Source of the DNA: Candidatus Zixiibacteriota bacterium
GTDB taxonomy: Bacteria; Zixibacteria; MSB-5A5; SM1-73
Direction of reading: 5' to 3'
NCBI GenBank assembly: GCA_029933635.1
Contig: JAOZNS010000077.1
Coordinates: forward strand, 1-10,945
DNA length: 10,945 nt
The position numbers and the translations under genes were made by a program. Each line of letters starts with the position of its first letter. Within the stretch, counting starts at the first letter, position 1. Below are positions 1 to 7,900 of the stretch, piece after piece. The notes below the pieces were generated by a model. The model had not been told where the DNA came from. It made no database searches and worked only from the letters and a program-made list of their open reading frames with translations.

Positions 1-2243
1 CAGGAAACTATCACCCGCATGGGGAACAGGGGGTTTATCCCACCTTGGTGCGCATGGCCCAGGATTTTAACATGCGATATGTTTTGGTGGATGGGCAGGG
101 AAACTTCGGCTCCATCGATGGGGATGCCCCAGCGGCGATGAGATACACCGAAGCAAGACTTGCGCCTTTGGCCATGGAGATGCTTCAGGATCTGGACAAG
201 GAGACGGTTGATTTCGTCCCCAATTATGATGAGACCAGAAAGGAGCCGACGGTGCTTCCCAGCAAGTTCCCCAATCTTATCTGCAACGGCGCCTCCGGCA
301 TCGCCGTAGGAATGGCAACCAATATCCCCACCCACAATTTAGGTGAGGTGGTGGATGCCTTGGTGGCTCTGATCGATGATCCAGAGTTGGAAGATGAAAA
401 ACTTTTGGAGTTTATCCCGGGTCCAGATTTCCCTACCGGAGGAATCATTCAGGGCCAGAGGGGTATAGTGGAGGCATATAAGACTGGACGGGGACGGATC
501 ATACTAAAAGCCCGGGTCAATGTGGAAAAACATAAAAGCGGAAAGGAAAGCATAATAATCAGTGAAATACCTTATCAGATCAACAAATCCAACCTTCTGG
601 AGAAGATAGCTCAGCTGGTGCGAGATAAAGTCGTCGAGGGCATCTCTGATCTTCGAGACGAGTCGGATCGGGATGGGATGAGGATCGTGGTGGAGCTTAA
701 ACGAGATGCCCAGACGGACGTGGTGCTAAATCAGCTCTTCAAACATACCCAGATGCAGACCACCTTTGGAGTGATCATGTTAGCCTTGGTGGATGGACAA
801 CCTCAGGTTTTAACCTTAAAGGGATTGCTCAACCTTTTTCTGAAGCACCGGCATGAGGTGATCACCCGCAGAACCCAATATGAGCTGAAGAAAGCAGAAA
901 ATCGAGCTCACATCTTGGAAGGCTTGAAGATTGCCCTGGATCATATAGATGCGGTGATAAAGCTGATCAGGTCATCCAAAACCCCGGAGGAGGCCAAAGA
1001 GGACTTGATGAAAAAATTCAAGCTCTCTGGGATACAGGCTCAGGCTATTCTGGATATGCGGCTTCAGAGACTAACCGGTCTGGAGAGGGAAAAGGTCGAG
1101 CAGGAATATCTGGATGTAATAAAGTTGATCGAAAAGCTGAAAGGTATTTTGGCCAGCAAGGCCAAGAGAATGAACATAATCAAAGAGGAGCTTATCGAGC
1201 TTAAGGAAAAATATGGAGATGAGCGAAGAACTGAGCTTAGAGAAGAGGAGGAGGGGGAACTTACCGTTGAGGATTTGATTGCAGAGGAGGATATGGTGAT
1301 CACCATCACCCACTCTGGGTATATAAAAAGGTTAAGCGTCAGCTCATACCGAAGGCAAAGTCGGGGTGGAAGGGGTGTCATTGGAATCGAGACCAAGGAG
1401 GAGGACTTTGTTGAGCATCTGTTCATCGCCTCCACCCATAACTACATCCTTTTCTTCACTCCCAAGGGAAGATGCCACTGGATCAAGGTGCACGAGATAC
1501 CGGTGGGAGGGAGATTAGCCAAAGGCAAACCCATCGTGAACATGCTTGATTTGGGGGAGGAGGAAAATATAGCGGCCTTTGTGCCAGTAAGAGAGTTTGA
1601 TGACAAACATTATGTGGTGATGGCTACCCAGAACGGGATAATAAAGAAGACTTTGCTTTCCGCCTTCAGCAATCCTCGAAGGGGCGGAATCAATGCCATG
1701 AGCATCCCAGAAGATGATACCTTGATTGAAGCCAAAATTACCGATGGAACCTCCGATATCATCCTGGCAACCAGAGAAGGACAGGCCATAAGATTTCATG
1801 AGGATAAAGTGCGAGGTATGGGAAGAACTGCCTATGGGGTGAAAGGCATCGCCTTAGCCAGAAATGATAAAGTCATTGGTATGGTGGTGGTGAAAAGGGA
1901 TACCACCTTGCTTTCCGTCACAGAAAATGGTTTCGGCAAAAGAACCAACATATCTGACTATCGGGTAACCAATCGGGGCGGCAAAGGAATAATCAATATA
2001 AAGACCACCCAAAGAAATGGAAAGGTGGTGGCCATAAAAGAGGTGGTAACAGATGATGAACTGATGCTCATCACTCAGAAAGGGATCATCATTCGTCAAC
2101 CGGTCAAACAGATCAAGGTGATTGGACGAGCCACTCAGGGGGTGAAATTGATAAATTTGGATCCGGGTGATAGGGTGGTGGATGTGGCCAGGGTGATCCG
2201 AGGGGAGGACAATAACAATAAATATCAAAGCACAAACGAGTAA
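1..2243 (+). CDS. gyrA: DNA gyrase subunit A, 5'-truncated by window edge
   Basis: GyrA is the breakage-reunion subunit of DNA gyrase, which introduces negative supercoils with GyrB. The first complete codon is at position 3 and 746 residues are visible; by comparison with E. coli about 75 N-terminal residues are missing. The visible protein opens with NYHPHG and the quinolone-determining segment (nt 21-41), reads [13 protein letters not shown], then has the catalytic Arg-Tyr pair in AMRYTEARL (Tyr codon 144-146). The tower and a long charged coiled coil follow (about nt 850-1250). The C-terminal beta-pinwheel starts near nt 1290, with a GyrA-box-like QSRGGRG at nt 1356-1376 and blade motifs such as [31 protein letters not shown] and [10 protein letters not shown]. 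The GyrA box favours GyrA over ParC. There is no acidic C-terminal tail. The drug-binding positions are unusual: Gln where E. coli has Ser83 and Pro where it has Asp87. Confidence 0.96.
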   Translation, partial: GNYHPHGEQGVYPTLVRMAQDFNMRYVLVDGQGNFGSIDGDAPAAMRYTEARLAPLAMEMLQDLDKETVDFVPNYDETRKEPTVLPSKFPNLICNGASGIAVGMATNIPTHNLGEVVDALVALIDDPELEDEKLLEFIPGPDFPTGGIIQGQRGIVEAYKTGRGRIILKARVNVEKHKSGKESIIISEIPYQINKSNLLEKIAQLVRDKVVEGISDLRDESDRDGMRIVVELKRDAQTDVVLNQLFKHTQMQTTFGVIMLALVDGQPQVLTLKGLLNLFLKHRHEVITRRTQYELKKAENRAHILEGLKIALDHIDAVIKLIRSSKTPEEAKEDLMKKFKLSGIQAQAILDMRLQRLTGLEREKVEQEYLDVIKLIEKLKGILASKAKRMNIIKEELIELKEKYGDERRTELREEEEGELTVEDLIAEEDMVITITHSGYIKRLSVSSYRRQSRGGRGVIGIETKEEDFVEHLFIASTHNYILFFTPKGRCHWIKVHEIPVGGRLAKGKPIVNMLDLGEEENIAAFVPVREFDDKHYVVMATQNGIIKKTLLSAFSNPRRGGINAMSIPEDDTLIEAKITDGTSDIILATREGQAIRFHEDKVRGMGRTAYGVKGIALARNDKVIGMVVVKRDTTLLSVTENGFGKRTNISDYRVTNRGGKGIINIKTTQRNGKVVAIKEVVTDDELMLITQKGIIIRQPVKQIKVIGRATQGVKLINLDPGDRVVDVARVIRGEDNNNKYQSTNE

Positions 2244-2256
2244 CCAGATAGTTAGT

Positions 2257-2400
2257 GGGCAGGAATTTTTGATTACTCGAAACTTTGTAGTCTGATGCCC
2301 TCATCTGAGAGAATTTGACTTGGTATAGCGATAATTCAGGTTATGTAAAAAGAGGAGCTGTTGCCGAGGTCAGATTGTTGGGCCGGATGAATTCCTGCCC
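2257..2400. repeat. 144-bp stretch bounded by perfect 11-bp inverted repeats
   Basis: GGGCAGGAATT at 2257-2267 is the exact reverse complement of AATTCCTGCCC at 2390-2400. The right arm is also part of a local hairpin: GGGC (2380-2383) pairs with GCCC (2397-2400), and GGA with TCC inside, with one mismatch between them. The interior has no convincing ORF. It could be a small non-autonomous element with terminal inverted repeats, or two copies of a REP-like palindrome in opposite orientation, the left one degraded. No target-site duplication was evident to me. Confidence 0.5.
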
Positions 2401-2424
2401 CTATCGGAGACAACAAGTTATGAA

Positions 2425-2456
2425 CCATAGGGCAGGGCATTTAGCCCTGCCAATGG
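2425..2456. repeat. Strong GC-rich hairpin (REP-like palindrome)
   Basis: GGCAGGGC at 2431-2438 pairs perfectly with GCCCTGCC at 2444-2451 around a 5-base loop (ATTTA). CCAT (2425-2428) with ATGG (2453-2456) extends the stem after a small internal loop. No T-run follows on either strand, so a classical intrinsic terminator is not supported, although the stem could still stabilise or end the gyrA transcript. The GGGCAGGGCATTT core closely resembles the palindrome upstream of dnaE near 8412-8423. Confidence 0.6.
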
Positions 2457-2487
2457 AGTTGGGCAACAGCCCCAAGATTTAACTTCG

Positions 2488-2736
2488 ATGCAAAATATCA
2501 GTGGTTTTAAGATAGCAATCCTTCTTCTTTTATTCATCCTGATACTTAGACTGATCCTGAAAGGATGGCAGAAGGTGGCGGTCTCTCGCAAAGGAGAGAG
2601 GTTCAAATTTCTTTTGACCAAATCTCCATTTTCAGATGATGTCACCTGGCGGGACGTGAGATATTCCCTTTTGGTGATAATCGACTCAGCCATCTCTATA
2701 ATAATTTTAATTTGGGTGATGGATAAACTATTTTGA
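2488..2736 (+). CDS. Small predicted membrane protein, unknown function (82 aa)
   Basis: I do not recognise a family. The protein has two hydrophobic stretches: residues 8-25, an Ile/Leu-rich helix with core FKIAILLLLFILILRLIL, and residues 60-80, with core YSLLVIIDSAISIIILIWVM. A basic, polar loop of about 34 residues separates them (KVAVSRKGERFKF). This suggests a two-pass inner-membrane hairpin. The ATG at 2488 is the first plausible start after an in-frame stop at 2428-2430, but no clear Shine-Dalgarno site precedes it. The gene lies between the gyrA-distal palindromes and the UPF0282 gene and is in the same orientation as both neighbours. A 91-codon frame on the opposite strand overlaps it but has no membrane or domain-like pattern. 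That this is a real gene rests on the coherent membrane pattern only. Confidence 0.5.
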   Translation: MQNISGFKIAILLLLFILILRLILKGWQKVAVSRKGERFKFLLTKSPFSDDVTWRDVRYSLLVIIDSAISIIILIWVMDKLF

Positions 2737-2783
2737 CCTTTCCCCTTTCCATTTCAATTGAGCTGGTAAGTAAAAGGGAAGGT
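2737..2783. other. Imperfect inverted repeat after small membrane gene
   Basis: CCTTTCCCCTTT just after the stop codon can pair imperfectly with AAAAGGGAAGG at 2772-2782 across a 23-base loop, with a bulge and a mismatch. There is no good T-run. It may be a weak transcript end or chance. The rest of the gap up to 2872 shows nothing I can support. Confidence 0.25.
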
Positions 2784-2872
2784 AGCTTAGCTTTTGCAGA
2801 AGCAATTTTCAAAAGTTCTAACGAAATCTTTGGCATTTGAAAGACTAATGGATCGTTATCCCCAAAGGTTAC

Positions 2873-4006
2873 TTGAAGATAGTTAAAATAAAGCAAAGAA
2901 TAAAAAAAGATAAACCGATCATCGCTGGCAATATCAGAGTTGAATTGGTCTGGTTTGATTCCTTGGGGGCAAAATCCAGCTCCGTTTTTATTCAAACCCC
3001 GGATATAAATCTTCTTATCGACCCAGGCACAGCAGAGATGCAGCCCAGTTATCCTTTATCTGCTTTGGAAAAATCTGAACTGGCTGAGGTTGCTTTTCAG
3101 GCTATAAAGAAAGCCTCTTGGAAGGCAGATACGATCTTCATCTCACATTATCATTATGATCACCATACCTTGCCAGAAGATGAGGGTGAAGCCATCTATC
3201 GGGGGAAAAGACTGTTGATAAAAGATCCCAATCGCTGGATAAACCAATCACAGTGGGAGAGAGCTCGTCTGTTTTTCAATCAGCTCTCTCAGGTTTATGC
3301 AAACACTACCATTGAATCATATCTTTGTACTCCTGCTAAAGAGAGCTTCGCAGATCCTTTAAATAAGATCCCTGTAGCTCGGGATAAAGATTTTGACAGC
3401 TATCAGAAAAGAAGGGAGGAGCTTTTCAAAAAAGGAAGAGCATGGTTTAAGAAGTTGTCCCAAAGGTGGAAGAAGGGTCCCTGGATTTCGGAAGGCAAAT
3501 TTGGCAGTGTGGACGTTTCGTTTGTAGACGGAAGGAAGTTCAAATTTGGATCAACCATTCTTGAGTCGACTCCACCTTTATTTCATGGGATAGAATATGA
3601 TCGGGTGGGCTGGGTGGTTGGCTTGGTGCTTGTGCACAAAAAATCAAAAGTTTTATATGCCTCTGATCTTCAGGGTCCGGGCATCGAGGATTATGCCCTG
3701 TGGATAATTAAGGAGAATCCCGATATCTTGATCTTGGATGGACCAGCCACATACCTCTTTGGCTATATGGTCAATCGGATAAATCTTCAGAGAGCCATCG
3801 AAAACGCCATTTCGATCATCAGAAATACCGACACCAGGGTGATCATATACGATCATCATCTCACTCGAGATCGCCTCTTCAGGCAACGTCTGAGAGAGGT
3901 ATATGAAGTTGCAGAGCTGGAAAGTAAAACTTTTCTGACAGCCGCAGAATGGCTTGGTGACCAGCCTTTGATTTTGAAGTTGAGAGAGGAGAAGAGGGGT
4001 GGATAA
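2873..4006 (+). CDS. UPF0282 (COG2248)-like metallo-beta-lactamase-fold hydrolase
   Basis: The protein (377 aa) matches the pattern of the UPF0282 family, predicted metal-dependent hydrolases of the metallo-beta-lactamase fold whose substrate is unknown. The metal-site signature is SHYHYDHHT (His92, His94, Asp96, His97). It is followed by PLFHG (His238), YASDLQGPG (Asp265) and YDHHLTRD (His328/His329), all in the expected order. The LLIDPG motif near residue 47 and DGPATYLFGY near 289 also fit the family. Residues about 140-215 form a charged, partly helical segment that seems longer than in archaeal members I recall, and the protein is longer than their typical length of about 300. The start is taken as TTG at 2873, because the frame is closed by a stop at 2846-2848 and AAAGG sits at 2864-2868, though its spacing of 4 bases is short. 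No signal peptide is seen, so it is probably cytoplasmic. It overlaps the next gene by 8 bp. Confidence 0.85.
   Translation: MKIVKIKQRIKKDKPIIAGNIRVELVWFDSLGAKSSSVFIQTPDINLLIDPGTAEMQPSYPLSALEKSELAEVAFQAIKKASWKADTIFISHYHYDHHTLPEDEGEAIYRGKRLLIKDPNRWINQSQWERARLFFNQLSQVYANTTIESYLCTPAKESFADPLNKIPVARDKDFDSYQKRREELFKKGRAWFKKLSQRWKKGPWISEGKFGSVDVSFVDGRKFKFGSTILESTPPLFHGIEYDRVGWVVGLVLVHKKSKVLYASDLQGPGIEDYALWIIKENPDILILDGPATYLFGYMVNRINLQRAIENAISIIRNTDTRVIIYDHHLTRDRLFRQRLREVYEVAELESKTFLTAAEWLGDQPLILKLREEKRGG
3987..3991 (+). promoter_or_regulatory. Shine-Dalgarno site for the cyclo-ligase gene, inside the UPF0282 gene
   Basis: AGGAG lies 7 bases before the GTG at 3999, inside the last codons of the upstream gene. 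This is good spacing and supports both the GTG start and translational coupling of the two genes. Confidence 0.6.
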
Positions 4007-4715
4007 GTTTTCTGGGACTCAATCACATCCCCCGATTCAATCCGTTAACCTTACCTCCGTTTATCTTCCTCTCATAGAGAAAGGAACCGAGAAGGTGAAG
4101 AATGAAATTTTGAAAAAGAAGAACGAACTGAGAAACAAAATCTGGTCCCTTATGGAGCAGAAGAACGTGGCAATTTTTCCCTTACCGGTTTGGGGTCGAA
4201 TCCCCAATTTTATAGGAAGCGACCAAGCCTCTGCCTTGGTGAGGGCACTTTCTGAATGGGAAAGGGCGAAGGTCCTCTTTGCCAATCCAGATTATGCCCA
4301 GAAGAAGATCAGAGAGTTTGCCTTAAAAGATGGCAAGCTTCTGATAATGGCATCTCCTCGATTAAAACATGGATTTTTGCAGATCGATTCACAAAAGGTC
4401 CAAGGTAAGGAAAATGTGGCCTCAAGCATCAAAGGAGCGTTTAAGTATGGAGAGCCGGTAAAAAAGATGCCCAAGCCAGATCTGATCATAACCGGCTGTG
4501 TAGCAGTTGATTGGTCTGGCTGGCGATTGGGAAAAGGCGGAGGCTACGGAGACGTTGAGGTGAAGAGGTTAAAAGAAGAATTTGGAAAAATCCCAGTTGT
4601 GACCACCATCCATCCTCTGCAGATAGTTGAGTCCGTTCCGCATCTGGATCACGATTGCATAGTTGACCTCATCGTATCCCCACAAAAAATATACAGGATT
4701 CAGAAGAAAGATTAA
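3999..4715 (+). CDS. 5-formyltetrahydrofolate cyclo-ligase family protein, archaeal-like (COG0212)
   Basis: Members of this family convert 5-formyl-tetrahydrofolate to 5,10-methenyl-tetrahydrofolate with ATP, or have related, undefined roles. Supporting motifs: VWGRIPNFIGSDQA (residues about 64-77, with the WGRIPNF block of the archaeal-type and MTHFSD-like branch), LIMASPRLKHGF (115-126), DLIITGCVAVDWSG (161-174), the nucleotide/folate loop RLGKGGGYGD (176-185), and VVTTIHPLQIVE near 200. The GTG at 3999 is chosen for its good Shine-Dalgarno site and the 8-bp overlap with the upstream gene, giving 238 aa. The first 32 residues do not look family-like. A second GTG at 4095, preceded by AAGGA, would give 206 aa and is a credible alternative. 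Family membership is confident; the exact reaction is not, because this branch differs from canonical bacterial enzymes. Confidence 0.85.
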   Translation: MDKFSGTQSHPPIQSVNLTSVYLPLIEKGTEKVKNEILKKKNELRNKIWSLMEQKNVAIFPLPVWGRIPNFIGSDQASALVRALSEWERAKVLFANPDYAQKKIREFALKDGKLLIMASPRLKHGFLQIDSQKVQGKENVASSIKGAFKYGEPVKKMPKPDLIITGCVAVDWSGWRLGKGGGYGDVEVKRLKEEFGKIPVVTTIHPLQIVESVPHLDHDCIVDLIVSPQKIYRIQKKD

Positions 4716-4752
4716 CTGGATTAGATCGATCAACCCGCTGAATCGAAGGGGG

Positions 4753-4783
4753 CCCTCTCTCACCTAAGGTGAGGTTAAGAGGG
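4753..4783. terminator. Hairpin in the convergent gap, possible bidirectional terminator
   Basis: CCCTCT (4753-4758) pairs with AGAGGG (4778-4783), and inside it CTCACC (4759-4764) pairs with GGTGAG (4768-4773) around a TAA loop; GTTA is bulged on the right side. It lies 37 bases after the cyclo-ligase stop, where convergent transcripts meet. No T-run follows directly; a run of seven T occurs only at about 4824-4830. It may be a terminator or a REP-like palindrome. The rest of 4716-4946 shows no gene I can support. Confidence 0.4.
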
Positions 4784-4946
4784 TTCTGGCATGTTGAAGA
4801 TGAAAGTAAAGAAATTTGCTTAATTTTTTTACTCTGATTGTATCATCTCAATCGAGACCGAAAACAAAATTTTGGTCAACTGCTGAGAGGAGAAGACGGT
4901 GGCAAAAATGGTGATGAAGACAAACTTTCGATCTCAAAAACTTCAA

Positions 4947-7900
4947 TCAGCCACGTTCCAGGTAGACGTTCTTCTCTCCGCACAGACATTTCAACCTCTC
5001 CAGAAGATCTCTGGATATCTCCACCTTTGTGTTTTTTAGCCTCATCCTCAGTTCCTCGTTGTTTGTCCTCACGTGCAGGATCACCGGCGAGTTGCCCGGA
5101 TGGGCCGAGAGGGTCTCTTTCAATTCAGAGACGAGGTCCTCGCTAGCTCCGGAAGAGATGAGAAGAAGATGAAGAGGTGGCTTCATCTTTTGATAGACCT
5201 TGCTTAAGCTTATTATGTCCTGCGCTATCACCTTCGCCTTCTCCCCCTCCCGAGTAGAGGCTCTTCCCTTAATAAGAACCATGGAGTCTGCCCTTATGAG
5301 CCTGCGGGCTCTCTCATAACAGTCAGAAAAGATAACCACCTCCACCCTCCCCACGAAATCCTCTAAGGTGGCAAAAGCCATCTGCTTTTTCTTGCGGTCG
5401 AGATTGACCTTGACGTGGGTGATCACCCCTCCGATATATAGCTCCTCTCCATCCTTAGCATCCTCTATTGTATGAGTGTTTCTGGTTACAAAAGTTTTTA
5501 ACTGCTCCTCATATTTGGTCAGAGGATGCCCAGAGACATAAAAGCCCAGTATCTCCTTTTCCTTTGAAAGGATTTCACTTATGGGCCATTCTGGAACCTC
5601 AGGCATTTTGGGAACCGGTATGGCTTTGATCTTGTCCCCCAGATCAAAAAGTGAGGTTTGCCCTCGTTTTCTGTCCTCTTGGAAGGTCTGTCCATAGTTG
5701 GTAGCTGTATCCAAGGATGCTAAAAGTTGTGCCCGGTGTCTTAGGACCGAATCGAATGCGCCCGCCTGAATCAAGCTTTCAATTACTCGCTTGTTGATTG
5801 CACCCCAGTCAACCTCTGCACAAAACTGGAAAAGAGTTCTAAATCTCCCCACCTTCTCCCTGGCCTTTAATATGGCTTGAATGGCACCGTGCCCCACATT
5901 TTTTATCGCTTCCAATCCAAATCTTATCTTGTTTCCCACCACCTTGAACCTCCCTCTGCTCTCATTTACATCTGGCGGCAAGACATCAATTCCCATCCTC
6001 CTGCATTCCTCCATCAGGGTCACAATTCTGTCGGTATCTCCTATCTCCGAGGACATGCTGGCGGCCATGAATTGCAACGGATAGTGAGACTTAAGATAAG
6101 CGGTCTGATATGCCAGATAGGCATACCCGGCGGAATGAGCCTTGTTGAAGCCATATCTTCCGAATGTGGCTATAAGATCGAATATCCTATCTGCCACCTC
6201 AGGTTTTATTCCTTTGGCTTTGGCTCCTTTCTTGAACTCGTCCCTCTGCTGAACCATAAGGTTTGCCTTTTTCTTTCCCATAGCCTTTCTCAAGATATCA
6301 GCCTTCCCCAAGGTGTAGCCAGCCAGATCGCTGGCGATCTTCAGTACCTGCTCTTGGTAAACTATCACCCCGTAGGTCTCCTTGAGAATGGGCTCCAGCA
6401 GAGGATGTTCATATGTGATCTTCTTTAAACCTCTTTTTCTCTCGATATACTCATCCGTCATTTTGCTATCTAAGGGTCCTGGGCGATAAAGGGCGTTCAT
6501 GGCAGTCAACTCATCTAAACTTTCTGGCTTTAGCTTAACCAAATACTCTCTCATTCCGGGGCTCTCAAATTGAAAGATGCCCACGGTTTCACCCTTTGAA
6601 AAAAGCTGGAAGGTTTTGGCATCATCTAAGGGGATGGAATCTATATCCAGAAGGACGTTATTCTCCTCTCTTAACATTTTGACCGTATCATCGATCACGG
6701 TCAGGGTTCGGAGCCCTAAAAAGTCCATCTTCAAAAGCCCGATCTCCTCGATCCCCTTCATATCGTATTGGGTGGTGATCTCTCCCTTGCTCCCTTTATA
6801 AAGAGGAACGTATTCGGTTAAAGCTTTTGGGGCGATGACCACACCAGCGGCATGGGTGGAGGCATGTCGACACAAGCCCTCCAGCGTTTCAGAATAGGAC
6901 ATCAACTTCTCTATTCGGGGATCGCTTTTAACTAAGGTGCGGAGCTCATGCCTTTGCTCCTGCGCTTTTTTCAAAGTCATGTCAGGAACCCAGGGGATCA
7001 TTTTGGCTATTCGATCCACCTCGGAGTAGGGAATATCCAGAACCCTTCCCACATCCCTTACCACTGCCCGAGCGGCCATGGTGCCGAAGGTGATGATCTG
7101 GGCAACGTTTCGTTCCCCATATTTGTTGATCACGTAACGGATGATCTTGTCCCTTTCCCGATCCGAGAAATCTATATCTATATCTGGCAGAGAGATTCTT
7201 TCCGGATTGAGAAATCTTTCAAACAAAAGCCCATATCTTATGGGATCCATATTGGTGATCCCCAAACAGTAAGCCACCAGACTTCCCCCCACTGATCCCC
7301 TTCCCGGACCTACCCTAATGCCTTTGCTTTTAGCGTAGTCGATGAAATCCTTGACGATAAGAAAATATCCAGCAAATCCCATCTGTTTTATCACCTTAAG
7401 CTCGTATTCCAATCTTTCCTCCAGTCCGGGCGTGACCTTGGTATATCTTTGGTCCAAGCCCTTGCGAGCCAAAAACTCCAGATATGAGTCTAAATCGTCA
7501 AAACCGGCTGGTGGGGCGAATTCGGGAAGATGAGTCTTGCCAAATTCCAAATCCAGATTACATTGTTCAGCAATACGCAAAGTATTCTCCACCGCAGAAG
7601 GGAACTCAGCGAAAAGCTTTTTCATCTCCTCCGGCGATTTGAAATACATCTGGTCATTGGCAAACTTGAGCCTATCTGAGTCGCCTATCTTTTTCCCGGT
7701 TTGAATACATAAAAGTGCGTCATGAGCGGGAGCATGTTCCCTTTTCAGATAATGGCAATCGTTAGTGGCTACCAGACCCACTTCAGTCTCCTCGGCCAGC
7801 TTTGCCAGAAACGGGATTACCTTTTTCTCCTCTTGGATCTGATGGTTCTGCATTTCCAGAAAGAAGTGACCTTCTCCGAAAATATCCTTGTATTCCTGGG

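Noticed and set aside
1..2243. parC (topoisomerase IV) instead of gyrA
   Set aside because: A GyrA-box-like QSRGGRG and a full six-blade-like C-terminal domain favour GyrA, although the window lacks the neighbouring gyrB that would settle it.
2418..2693. 91-codon minus-strand frame opposite the small membrane protein
   Set aside because: It runs through the palindrome at 2425-2456 and has no membrane or domain pattern, so the plus-strand frame is preferred.
2794..2822. Possible promoter: TTGCAG, 17 bases, TCTAAC, ahead of the UPF0282 gene
   Set aside because: The match to -35 and -10 consensus boxes is poor, and such matches are expected by chance in this AT-richer gap.
4838..5146. 102-codon plus-strand frame spanning the end of dnaE
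   Set aside because: It overlaps the 3' end of dnaE, has low-complexity Ser/Pro/Arg composition, and no recognisable motif.
5877..6428. 183-codon open frame on the plus strand
   Set aside because: It lies wholly inside dnaE on the opposite strand, shows no domain pattern, and is best explained as a shadow of the conserved coding sequence.
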